Of a stretch of DNA of 45,111 nucleotides, positions 14,478 through 22,729 are shown one piece after another. This stretch comes from WS-7 sp036505295 (GTDB taxonomy: Bacteria; Eisenbacteria; RBG-16-71-46; SZUA-252). The translations under genes were made by a program, and so were the position numbers. Location of the stretch: assembly GCA_036505295.1 (NCBI GenBank), contig DASXTQ010000071.1, forward strand, positions 1-45,111, in the 5' to 3' direction. The notes beneath the pieces are model-generated. The model had not been told where the DNA came from. It made no database searches and worked only from the letters and a program-made list of their open reading frames with translations. Positions within the stretch are counted from its first letter, which is position 1. Every line of letters begins with the position of its first letter.

Positions 14478-16582
14478 TGAAGAGTCGGCGTAAGGCACAC
14501 CGTACCAGACCGAATGCGGACAAGGGACGGCTCCGGGGCGCATCGCTGCTCTGGCTCGGCGCGATCCTTGTCCTCACGTTCGCTGTGTACATACCCAGCC
14601 TGGATAATGGCTTCACCAACTGGGACGACAACCCCTACGTCACAGAGAATCCTCTCCTCGCGCACCCGAACGCCCAAGCCATACTGACCACCCCACTCGA
14701 AGGGAATTACCATCCGCTCACCATTGGGTCGCTCGCGCTGAACTACCGGATCTCCGGATTGGACCCCGCTTCCTACCATTGGCTCAGCCTTCTGCTTCAT
14801 CTGGCAAACACAGCTCTCGTGTTCCTGTTCCTTTGGGCGCTTACGGGAGGCAGGCTCTGGACGACCGTTGCCACAAGCCTCTTCTTCGGTATCCACCCCA
14901 TGCACGTGGAGTCGGTGGCCTGGATCGCGGAGCGCAAAGACGTCCTCTACGCCTTCTTCTACCTCTTGGGGATGATCGCCTACCTGAAATACCTCGAACG
15001 GCGGCACATCGTCTGGCTCGGGCTCACCCTGCTCGCGTTCGTTCTGTCCGCCGCGTCGAAGCCCGCGGCGGTCGTATTCCCGGTGACGCTCTTGGCGATT
15101 GACTATTACCGCCGGCGCCCATTCAGCCTCTCGGTGCTGGCGGAGAAGGTGCCGTTCTTCGCCGTCTCTCTCGCCTGTGGGCTGCTCACCCTCAAAGCGC
15201 AGCAATCCGTCGGGGCCGTTGCCGACCCTCACCTATGGAGTCCTCTTCAGAAGCTGCTGATCGCCTCGTATGGCACGGTGATGTACGTCGTCAAGCTTTT
15301 TGTCCCTGTGCATCTCTCGGCGCTCTACCCCTATCCAAACATGCAAGGCAAGGGGATGGGCCCAGAGTTCTATCTTGCCCTTGTCGCGCTCGCGGTCCTC
15401 ATCCCGACGATCGTGTATCTCTGTCGCCGCAATCGGGCGGTCCTGTTCGGCCTCGCGTTCTTCTTCATTAACGTTGTCCTCGTATTGCAGTTCTTCACCG
15501 TCGGCCAGGCCGTGATGGCGGACCGCTACACGTATCTCCCGTATATCGGTCTATTCTTCGCGCTCGCATGGTGGCTGGATGAACGTCCGGCCTTGGGCGG
15601 AGCACCGATACGACCTCTCGTCGCCGGCAGTCTTTTCTTGCTCCTACCGCTGTGCCTGTTCCAAACCTGGGCACGCTGCGACGTATGGCAGAACTCCGAG
15701 ACCCTCTGGAACGACACGATTCAGAAGTACCCCGAGGCGGTACCCGCTTACAGCGGCCGCGGCCTCGTCAAGGTGTCGCGGGGCGATCTCGCCGGGGCGG
15801 AGGCCGATTACTCGCGCGCGATCGCGTTGAACCCCCGATACCGGGACGCGTACGTCAATCGGGCCATTGCCTATTTCAAGATGCATGAATACGAGAAATC
15901 TATCGCCGACAGACGCCGAGCGGTGGAGCTGGAACCGAAGAACCCGGGTAATTATAAGGAGTACGGCTCCATCGGCGAGGCGTTCCAGCAGCTCGGCCGG
16001 AATGATTCTGCCTACGTCTACTTCGATCGCGCGATCGAGCTCAACCCGGGCTACGCCGAACCTCGGAATAACCGCGGAATCATCAAGATGTGGGGAGGGG
16101 ATCTCGAGGGGGCGGTGGCCGACTTCACGAGAGCGATCGCGTTGAACCCCGGATTCCGGGCCGCGTACGCCAATCGGGCCATTGCCTACACCACCATGCG
16201 TGAATATGAGAAGTCCATCGCCGACAGCCGCCGAGCGGTCGAGCTGGAACCAGGGAATCCAAGCAACTATTTGGAGTACGGCTCCATCGGCGGGGCGCTC
16301 CAGCGGCTGAACCGAAATGACGCCGCCTACGATGCCTTCGATCGCGCGATCGAGCTCAACCCCGGCTACGCTGAAGGACTGAACAACCGCGGAGTCATCA
16401 AGGTGTGGAGGGGCGATCTGGCGGGAGCGGTGGCCGATTTTTCTCGCGCGATCGCGGCGAACCCCGGATACCGGGACGCATATTCCAATCGGGCCATTGC
16501 CTACGTCAGGATGCACGAATACGAAAAGTCCATGGCCGACAGACGCCGGGCTCTCGGGCTGGCAAAGGAGGCCAGAAACTAG
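14477..16582 (+). CDS. TMTC-like polytopic membrane protein with tandemly repeated TPR array
   Basis: The 701-residue paralogue of the 590-2545 protein has a basic N-terminus, about ten membrane segments (~23-400) and TPRs (~415-695). Shared motifs: NGFTNWDDNPYVTEN (D50, D51), GNYHPLT, FFGIHPMHVESVAWIAERKD and DRYTYLPYIG. GT-C-type glycosyl transfer to exported proteins is the likely role, by analogy with TMTC proteins. The TPR region contains an exact 315-bp period (see the repeat entry). The ATG overlaps the esterase stop (TGATG), which suggests the two act together, for example as an exported protein and its modifying enzyme; this is inference. Confidence 0.87.
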   Translation: MKSRRKAHRTRPNADKGRLRGASLLWLGAILVLTFAVYIPSLDNGFTNWDDNPYVTENPLLAHPNAQAILTTPLEGNYHPLTIGSLALNYRISGLDPASYHWLSLLLHLANTALVFLFLWALTGGRLWTTVATSLFFGIHPMHVESVAWIAERKDVLYAFFYLLGMIAYLKYLERRHIVWLGLTLLAFVLSAASKPAAVVFPVTLLAIDYYRRRPFSLSVLAEKVPFFAVSLACGLLTLKAQQSVGAVADPHLWSPLQKLLIASYGTVMYVVKLFVPVHLSALYPYPNMQGKGMGPEFYLALVALAVLIPTIVYLCRRNRAVLFGLAFFFINVVLVLQFFTVGQAVMADRYTYLPYIGLFFALAWWLDERPALGGAPIRPLVAGSLFLLLPLCLFQTWARCDVWQNSETLWNDTIQKYPEAVPAYSGRGLVKVSRGDLAGAEADYSRAIALNPRYRDAYVNRAIAYFKMHEYEKSIADRRRAVELEPKNPGNYKEYGSIGEAFQQLGRNDSAYVYFDRAIELNPGYAEPRNNRGIIKMWGGDLEGAVADFTRAIALNPGFRAAYANRAIAYTTMREYEKSIADSRRAVELEPGNPSNYLEYGSIGGALQRLNRNDAAYDAFDRAIELNPGYAEGLNNRGVIKVWRGDLAGAVADFSRAIAANPGYRDAYSNRAIAYVRMHEYEKSMADRRRALGLAKEARN
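15803..16579 (+). repeat. 315-bp in-frame tandem repeat (about 2.5 copies) encoding three TPRs each
   Basis: Units run 15803-16117, 16118-16432 and a partial 16433-16579. ATCGCG markers fall at 15821, 16136 and 16451, exactly 315 bases apart. Each 105-residue unit carries RAIALNPGxRxAYxNRAIAY, EYEKSIADxRRAVELEP, EYGSIGxAxQ and FDRAIELNPGYAE. Similarity is high at DNA level, pointing to recent duplication or ongoing homogenisation. Confidence 0.9.
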
Positions 16583-16627
16583 CTTCCGTTGTTCTCAGGG
16601 AAGGTGAGGGGCCCCGACTGCCTTGCG

Positions 16628-17875
16628 CTACTCGTAACGCAGAGCGTCGATGGGATGAAGCTGTGAAGCCCGTATCGCGGGAAGCAGTCCGAATACGATT
16701 CCAACCGCGGAGCAGAAGAGAAGCCCGATGACAGCCCACTCCATGGGCACGCTTACATCGAAGTGGGTGAACACAGCCACGAGGTTCCCCAATCCGAAGC
16801 CAACGAGGACGCCGATGATGCCGCCGATGTTGCAGAGGATGACGGCCTCCAGAAGAAACTGGGTCAGGATGCTCACCGGTTTGGCTCCAAGCGTCTTACG
16901 AATTCCTATCTCCCGGGTTCGCTCGGTCACCGCCACCAGCATGATGTTCATGATCCCGATGCCGGCCACGACAAGGGCGATGATGCCGATGACGAAGGCC
17001 GCGAGCTTCACGCCCATGCTCATCTTGTTGAACTGGGTAATGAGGCTCGCGCTGTTGAAGAACTCAAAATTATCCTCCTGCCCCGGCCTGAGACCCCGAT
17101 CGTGCCGCAGCACTTGGCGGGTTTCCTCGATGGCATCGTCGATCAGCTCGGGCGTCTTGGCGTGCACGGTGATGTTGACGGAGCGTGCGAAGCCGTCCCG
17201 CCCCACCAGGCCGTAGGTATTCACGAACGTCGTCACCGGGATCAACACGTAGTTGTCGAAGCTCCCTCCGAACGCCGACTTCTTCTCGTCGAAAACCCCA
17301 ACCACCTCGTATTTGCGCCCATCGACTCGGATCTCCTTTCCGATGGGATCCGTGAAGGGAAAGAACTTCTTCCCGAGCGCGTGGCCGATGACCGCCACCT
17401 TGCGTGCCGTGGTTACGTCGATCTGGGAGAGGTTCCGCCCCAAGCCGACGTAGTGCGTATTGTTGGGGGCGTACTCAGGCGTGCCGCCGCAGATCGTGAC
17501 GTTTGGGTTCGTAGACTCACCCTTGTATTGCGCGACGAATCCGAAGTCCCAGATCTCCGACCCGACGATGTCCACGGTCTGAACGTGCTCCCGGATGGCC
17601 GCGGCGTTCCCCAGGGTTAGGGGCGGCCGGAGCATGGCCTTGCGCCGCTCGGCGTCCGAATGGAATCCTCCCGCGGGCCATTTCTGGACCTGGAAAGTCT
17701 GGGCGCCGAGGACGCTCATTTCCCGCTCCAGGGTTCCCTGCACCACGGAAATCGCCGTCATCACGGCGATGATGGAGGCGACGCCTGCCACGATTCCCAC
17801 GAGGGTCAGCGTGGACCTCAGCTTGTTGCTGACGATCGCCCCCATGGACATGAGAAGTGTGTCAAGGGGACGCAT
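16628..17875 (-). CDS. MacB-type ABC transporter permease (second permease)
   Basis: The 415-residue protein has the MacB/FtsX fold: TM1 at ~20-42 (STLTLVGIVAGVASIIAVMT), a ~230-residue periplasmic MacB_PCD domain, then three membrane helices (~285-400). The signature GIGIMNIMLVAVTERTREIGIRKTLGAKP precedes TM3. No nucleotide-binding domain is fused, unlike E. coli MacB. It lies 23 bases after the first permease gene; GAGG lies five bases before its ATG. The product is probably half of a mechanotransmission-type exporter or lipoprotein/peptide transporter. It is convergent with the TMTC-like gene. Confidence 0.88.
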   Translation of the reverse strand: MRPLDTLLMSMGAIVSNKLRSTLTLVGIVAGVASIIAVMTAISVVQGTLEREMSVLGAQTFQVQKWPAGGFHSDAERRKAMLRPPLTLGNAAAIREHVQTVDIVGSEIWDFGFVAQYKGESTNPNVTICGGTPEYAPNNTHYVGLGRNLSQIDVTTARKVAVIGHALGKKFFPFTDPIGKEIRVDGRKYEVVGVFDEKKSAFGGSFDNYVLIPVTTFVNTYGLVGRDGFARSVNITVHAKTPELIDDAIEETRQVLRHDRGLRPGQEDNFEFFNSASLITQFNKMSMGVKLAAFVIGIIALVVAGIGIMNIMLVAVTERTREIGIRKTLGAKPVSILTQFLLEAVILCNIGGIIGVLVGFGLGNLVAVFTHFDVSVPMEWAVIGLLFCSAVGIVFGLLPAIRASQLHPIDALRYE

Positions 17876-17898
17876 GGCGACCTCTACCTCGTGTGGAC

Positions 17899-19137
17899 CT
17901 ATTCATAGCGGAGCGACTCGATGGGATCCATCCGGGCTCCCCGATACGCCGGGACGACGCCCGCCATGACTCCGACCGCGATCGCGACCACGACCGCCAC
18001 GATCAGAATGGGAAGCGAAATGCTCGCGGGCATCAGGGCCGCATTGATCACAAGGGTCAAGAGGCACGCAAGCACGATGCCGATCGTCCCTCCCAGGAGA
18101 CAGATCGCCGATGACTCGAACAGGAACTGAAGCAGAATGCTCCGCCGCGTCGCGCCGATGGCCTTTCGCACACCAATCTCCCGGGTGCGCTCCGTGACGG
18201 AGACGAACATGATGTTCATCACCCCCACGGCGCCGACGAACAACGAAATACTCGTGACGATCAGACCGACCAGAAGCACGACGCCCATCGTGTCGTTGAA
18301 GGCTCCCACCAAGGTGTCGAGCTTGTTGATGGAGAAATTGTCGGGCTGGGTCGGTCGCAGCTCGCGGATTTTTCGCATCTCGCCGATCACCTCGAACTCG
18401 AGGTCGCCGAGCGCTTCCTGGGTCGGAGCCTTGACCGCGACGTTCACATCCTGCCGGCCGTGGGCGCCGCCGAATGCCCTTACGAAAGACGTGATCGGGA
18501 CGTAGATCTGCCGGTCGAAGTTCGGGCCGCCGAGGAAACTTCCCCCCTGCTTTTCCATCACGCCGATCACCCGAAACATGGTCCGGCCGACCTTGATGTT
18601 CTTGTTGATCGGATTCACGGTACCGAACACGCCGTCGCGGATGTCGGTTCCGATCACGCAGACGTTCTTCCTGTAGGTCACGTCGAATGGAAGAATGAAA
18701 CGGCCGGTCTGCGGCTGCACGCTGGACAACCGCATCTGCTTCTCGGTGGTTCCGAGGACGATCACGCCCTCCATGGTCTCCGCCCGGTACTTCACGTCCT
18801 GCCGGCCGTCCATGCTGGGATTGACGATCGCTCTCCCGCGCAGGTGGTCTTCCAGTGCGCGTGCTTCCCGGAGATCGAGATTCGGCCGGTTGCGGTACTG
18901 GAAGAAATCATTCATGACAACCCAAGGCATGCGCGACACGTAGATCACGTCGGTGCCCACGGAAGCGAAGCTCTCGCGGAACTTGTTCCGGAGCCCGTTC
19001 GCCGCGGTCATGGTGAGCACGACCGCGACGATTCCGATGATGATCCCCAGCGTCGTAAGGGAGCCGCGGGCCTTGTTGGCGCGGATCGCGCGGAGGGCGA
19101 TCCTGAGCGACTCGGCAAGATTCAGCGCCAGCGTCAT
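17899..19137 (-). CDS. MacB-type ABC transporter permease (first permease)
   Basis: The 412-residue protein has the same architecture as its neighbour: TM1 at ~25-45 (LTTLGIIIGIVAVVLTMT), a large periplasmic domain, and three C-terminal helices after GVMNIMFVSVTERTREIGVRKAIGA. Its ATG overlaps the stop of the adaptor gene (ATGA at 19134-19137), showing tight coupling. The two permeases may form a heterodimer. No ATP-binding subunit is encoded in the window, so the ATPase must be supplied from elsewhere. Confidence 0.88.
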   Translation of the reverse strand: MTLALNLAESLRIALRAIRANKARGSLTTLGIIIGIVAVVLTMTAANGLRNKFRESFASVGTDVIYVSRMPWVVMNDFFQYRNRPNLDLREARALEDHLRGRAIVNPSMDGRQDVKYRAETMEGVIVLGTTEKQMRLSSVQPQTGRFILPFDVTYRKNVCVIGTDIRDGVFGTVNPINKNIKVGRTMFRVIGVMEKQGGSFLGGPNFDRQIYVPITSFVRAFGGAHGRQDVNVAVKAPTQEALGDLEFEVIGEMRKIRELRPTQPDNFSINKLDTLVGAFNDTMGVVLLVGLIVTSISLFVGAVGVMNIMFVSVTERTREIGVRKAIGATRRSILLQFLFESSAICLLGGTIGIVLACLLTLVINAALMPASISLPILIVAVVVAIAVGVMAGVVPAYRGARMDPIESLRYE

Positions 19138-20411
19138 CCGGTGGGTGCCCCGTTTCCTTTCGCCTTATCGGGCTTCTTGCTGTTGTTGATGGTCACGATC
19201 GCGCCGTTGTCGAGGTCCTTGGAGATCGCGCGATAGCTGCCCGTGACGATTTCATCCCCTTCCTTCAAACCGTCGGTGATCTCGATCAATTCGTCGCTTT
19301 GGATGCCGGTCTTGACCTGCTTGGCGACCGCCTTGCCCTTGTCGATGCAGAACACGATCTCCACGAAGCCGTCTCGATCCGGTTTGAATCGCGCTTCGGC
19401 TTCCTTCCGCTTTTCGCCCTTCAGCGTGAGCTGATCCACCGTTCGTACCGCGACACTCTGCAGGGGCACGCTCAGGGCATTCTCATTGGTCTTTGTGACG
19501 ATGTCCGCGCTTGCCGTCATGCCGGGACGGAGCGTCTTGGGGGGATCGGTGATGCTGATCTTGATCTCGAATTCGGTCTTTTGCTCCGAGCTGCCCGTGC
19601 CGGTGGAGTTGGCGCTACTCGCGATCTCCGACACGACCCCCTTCAATCTCTGGTTCGGAAGGGCGTCCACCTCGATTTCAGCCGGCTGACCGACGGCGAC
19701 CGACATGATGTCGTTCTCGTCCACATTGACCTGGGCTTCCATCGCCGAGAGATCGGCGACGATCAGAATGACGTCCTTCTGAAACTGCGAACCGAGGGCG
19801 ATTTCCCCCTGCTCCTTGTTCAATGCGCTGATCGTGCCGGACATCGGAGCATAGATGGTGGTCTTGGAGAGATCGTCGCGAGCCTGCCTCAACGCCGCCT
19901 TCGCCTGCTGCACCTGGTCCATGGCCGATTTGTGGCGCGCCACCTCGACCCGGTACTCGGCCTGCTTGGCCTCGAAGGAAGACTGGGACTCCAATTTGCT
20001 CGCGACCAGTTCCTTCGACCGCTTGTATTCGTTCTCGGCCCTGCTCATGTTCTCGCTTACCAGAGAGGCGTTCGCCTCCGCGGAGCTCACGCTCGCCTCA
20101 GCGCTCTGCACCGCGGCCACGTACCGCTCCCGGGCCAGCCCCACCAGGAAGGCGCCCTTTTCCACCCATTGCCCCTCGACGACCGGCAACTTGATGATCT
20201 TGGCGCTCACGTCGGCGCTGATCTCTACCTGGGTCTTGGGTTGTATCTTCCCCGTGCCATTTACTTTTTGGACGATCTTCTGGCGGGCGACCTTGGCTGT
20301 TTGAACTTCCGGTGCTTTGTTTCCGCGACCGCGCAGGGCCATGCCACTGACGACGGCGACCACCACCAGGATCCCGGCGCCGATCAAAATTGGTTTCTTC
20401 TTCATCTTCAT
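19134..20411 (-). CDS. MacA-like periplasmic adaptor (membrane fusion protein)
   Basis: The 425-residue protein has an N-terminal membrane anchor (~7-26, PILIGAGILVVVAVVSGMAL), lipoyl half-motifs on either side of a helical hairpin (~75-185, AEASVSSAEANASLV ... QVQQAKAALRQARDDLSKT), the lipoyl return IYAPMSGTISALN, a beta-barrel domain (~230-310, LRPGMTASADIV) and a membrane-proximal domain. It would bridge the inner-membrane permeases to an outer-membrane channel. It is the first gene of a three-gene operon with the two permeases. GGAGG lies ten bases before the ATG at 20411; a second ATG two codons later is possible. Confidence 0.9.
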   Translation of the reverse strand: MKMKKKPILIGAGILVVVAVVSGMALRGRGNKAPEVQTAKVARQKIVQKVNGTGKIQPKTQVEISADVSAKIIKLPVVEGQWVEKGAFLVGLARERYVAAVQSAEASVSSAEANASLVSENMSRAENEYKRSKELVASKLESQSSFEAKQAEYRVEVARHKSAMDQVQQAKAALRQARDDLSKTTIYAPMSGTISALNKEQGEIALGSQFQKDVILIVADLSAMEAQVNVDENDIMSVAVGQPAEIEVDALPNQRLKGVVSEIASSANSTGTGSSEQKTEFEIKISITDPPKTLRPGMTASADIVTKTNENALSVPLQSVAVRTVDQLTLKGEKRKEAEARFKPDRDGFVEIVFCIDKGKAVAKQVKTGIQSDELIEITDGLKEGDEIVTGSYRAISKDLDNGAIVTINNSKKPDKAKGNGAPTG

Positions 20412-20771
20412 GGCCCAGCAGCCTCCAGTCCCCTCTGAGTCAATATCTTAGGTTGTGCGCCGAATCACGATAAGAATACGGCCACAGCGGGTCATAGGTT
20501 ACGGCAGATTTTGGGGAAAGTCGCGCCCCCGGACGGTATCCGCCGCTAGACGCCTGAGGTATCGGTTCGTGCTCCCGACCGTCCATTCTACCGGACCCGG
20601 TCGTGCCGGCGTGACCCCCTAATTCTCTCTCACCGTTGCTCTTGCGCCCGTTCGTGCGACGAACTCTCGGTCGGTATGGATCTTGATGTTCGTCGTCATG
20701 GAAGCGTTCTTGGAAACCGAGCGGCCGAGAGGGTAGATTTCGAAACGGTGAAGACTCCGGAGGTGAGCAAA
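20412..20771. other. Divergent intergenic region with a short inverted repeat
   Basis: This 360-base stretch separates the minus-strand transporter operon from the plus-strand beta-barrel gene and must hold both promoters. GTTCGT-GCG-ACGAAC (20650-20664) is a perfect inverted repeat that could be an operator. CGACC...GGTCG arms around 20578-20605 could form a loose hairpin. I see no convincing -35/-10 pair and no RNA gene. Confidence 0.35.
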
Positions 20772-21767
20772 ATGAAATCCCCGCGAGCGAGTCGGTCCTT
20801 GTTTCGGTCCTGGCGAGCCTGGATCGGAATGGTTGCGATGGCACCCCTCGCAATAGGTCAGTCGGGCGACTATTCCGATAGCTCCGCTACGCGGTTCGGG
20901 ATCGCGGCGGGCGCGGGTTCCTATGGCGTGGTCACTCGTGGCTGCCAGGGCGAGGTTCTGAGCAAGTACAAACGCGACTTTCATGATGTCGCTGCCACCC
21001 TGGAGCACGAATTCCGCGGGCCGCTGGTCCTTGGTGTTCGAGGGCAGCGGGTGCCCGCCCCGGCGGGTGATTCCGCCGGGAGCGAGGTGGATCGGTTTCT
21101 ATGGAATCCGCATGTGGGGCTGGAGTGGAAAAGCTTCGGAATCGGTGCGGGGTACGTGACGCCCCACGGAGAGCGGCTGCCCATTGGGCCGCTCGATTTT
21201 GACATCCCGCCCGTGAGCGCGCATCTTCGGTTCGGGAACCCGCGTCGAACGGATTTCTCGCTTCGGCTGATGGAGGGCGCTCCGTACGCTTCGAGCGGCG
21301 GTGTCTTTGAAGCGGCCCTCGGGATCGGTGTCAGCCCGGCCGTGCGCGGTTGGATCGGACTCGGCTCTCCCGAGCCGTTCGATGGAGCAGGTCTCATCGC
21401 CGGCACCGACATCCGCCTCGCCTGCGGTTTTCGCGCGAACGTGGGTGGAAGGCTGGGCGGCTCCGAAGGGATCAACGAAAGCGCCGTCCGTGCCGGCGTA
21501 TCCTACACATGGACCCACCGAAGGTATGACCCTCGCTCCGAGTCACGACCACCGGACACCGAGCCAGCGACGCTGACGCTTACCCTCGATGGTGGGGATA
21601 CTCTTTCCGCGGTATCCATCGAACCCTGGAGCATGGGATACGTGAGGGTGGTCCTCGCCAATGGCCAAACCTCGTTCCTCAACACGGCGAAGATCCGGAC
21701 GGTCGTAGGCCCTGGAGGGGCGGATCTGACGGACAAGGTGCTGAAGGAACGACGCCGGGTCCCGTAG
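20772..21767 (+). CDS. Exported beta-rich protein, probably an outer-membrane barrel, unknown function
   Basis: I chose the ATG at 20772 because GGAGG (20759-20763) lies eight bases upstream and a signal peptide follows (SWRAWIGMVAMAPLAIGQS); the frame extends to 20676 without support. The 331-residue protein shows alternating strands (FGIAAGAGSYGVV, GLEWKSFGIGAGYV, AHLRFGNPRRTDFSLRL, GCRANVGGRLG-like turns) consistent with a barrel up to ~residue 250. A separate C-terminal ~60-residue segment (LTLDGGDTLSAVSIEPW, VRVVLANGQTSFLNTAKIRTVV) looks like a small beta domain, possibly SH3-like. I do not recognise a named family. The end is convergent with the proC-like gene; a small CCGCG-AAA-CGCGG hairpin (21776-21788) separates them. 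Confidence 0.65.
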   Translation: MKSPRASRSLFRSWRAWIGMVAMAPLAIGQSGDYSDSSATRFGIAAGAGSYGVVTRGCQGEVLSKYKRDFHDVAATLEHEFRGPLVLGVRGQRVPAPAGDSAGSEVDRFLWNPHVGLEWKSFGIGAGYVTPHGERLPIGPLDFDIPPVSAHLRFGNPRRTDFSLRLMEGAPYASSGGVFEAALGIGVSPAVRGWIGLGSPEPFDGAGLIAGTDIRLACGFRANVGGRLGGSEGINESAVRAGVSYTWTHRRYDPRSESRPPDTEPATLTLTLDGGDTLSAVSIEPWSMGYVRVVLANGQTSFLNTAKIRTVVGPGGADLTDKVLKERRRVP

Positions 21768-21789
21768 AGACGGATCCGCGAAACGCGGC

Positions 21790-22614
21790 TCAGTCGCTTT
21801 CTTTGTCCTGATACAGCCCTGCCGCCTTTTCGGCCGAGGTCACGATCCCACGTATCATGGAAGAGCTGAATCCCTCGTGCTCCATTCGGTTGAGCCCCGC
21901 GATCGTGCAGCCGCGCGGCGTCGTGACGAGGTCGATTTCGTGCTCGGGGTGCTTCGAACGCTGGAGGAGCAGAGATGCCGCGCCGCGGGCGGTCTGCGCG
22001 CCGATGAGGAGCGCCTCGTCCGTGTGAAGGCCGATCTCGATTCCCCCTTGCGAGGCCGCCCGCACCGCACGAAGGAAGAACGCGATGCCGCAGGCGCCGA
22101 GCGCAGTCGCCGCGATCATCTGCTCCTCGTCGATCACGAGGGACCTTCCGACCGCGTCGAAAAGGGACTTTGCGACCCCGATCGCTTCGCGATCGCTGCT
22201 GTCGGCGGCGAGGCACGTCATCGACTCGCGGATGGCGATCGCGGTGTTCGGCATGGCCCGCACCACGGGGACCTTCGCTCCGATTAGAGCCTTGATTTGC
22301 TTGATGCTGACCCCCGATACAACCGAAACCACCACGTGGGCGTCGGGCCGAATCTCGGCCCCGATCTCCCGAAGGACTCCGTCGATCTGCCGAGGCTCTA
22401 CCGATAGCAGGATCACGTCGGACTTCCGGACCGCCTCGAGGTTGCTCGAATGGACGCTGAAGCCTCGCCGCTTGTAATCATCCAAGAGACCGACTTTCCT
22501 TCTCGTGAGGGCGATGCTTCCGGCAGGGAGCCGGCCGGACTCGACCAGGCCCTCCGCGATCGAGGTTCCGATATTTCCGGCGCCAATGATGGCGAGATGG
22601 TTCTTGGACGTCAC
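21790..22614 (-). CDS. proC: Pyrroline-5-carboxylate reductase (FCB-type)
   Basis: The 274-residue protein should catalyse the last step of proline synthesis, NAD(P)H reduction of pyrroline-5-carboxylate. It starts at GTG with GAGGAG six bases upstream. The Rossmann fold begins HLAIIGAGNIGTSIA (GAGNIG at 11-16), followed by VRAMPNTAIAIRE and the dimerisation region. Two catalytic-region motifs differ from the classical enzyme: ALGACGIAFF replaces the usual ALSGSGPAY, and VTTPRGCTIAGLNRMEHEGFSS replaces VTSPGGTTIAGL. From memory the latter form is usual in Bacteroidota, so I read it as lineage variation, not loss of function; a different imine substrate remains possible. Confidence 0.82.
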   Translation of the reverse strand: MTSKNHLAIIGAGNIGTSIAEGLVESGRLPAGSIALTRRKVGLLDDYKRRGFSVHSSNLEAVRKSDVILLSVEPRQIDGVLREIGAEIRPDAHVVVSVVSGVSIKQIKALIGAKVPVVRAMPNTAIAIRESMTCLAADSSDREAIGVAKSLFDAVGRSLVIDEEQMIAATALGACGIAFFLRAVRAASQGGIEIGLHTDEALLIGAQTARGAASLLLQRSKHPEHEIDLVTTPRGCTIAGLNRMEHEGFSSSMIRGIVTSAEKAAGLYQDKESD

Positions 22615-22729
22615 CGTGCGCTCCTCTCGGTGGGTGAACTTGCCTCCTGCGCTCGCGGGCCTCTTGAGCGGCCATCATGCCGCATGAGGACTCCACACGT
22701 CGAGTGACAGGCGGCGTGTCGATCGACAG

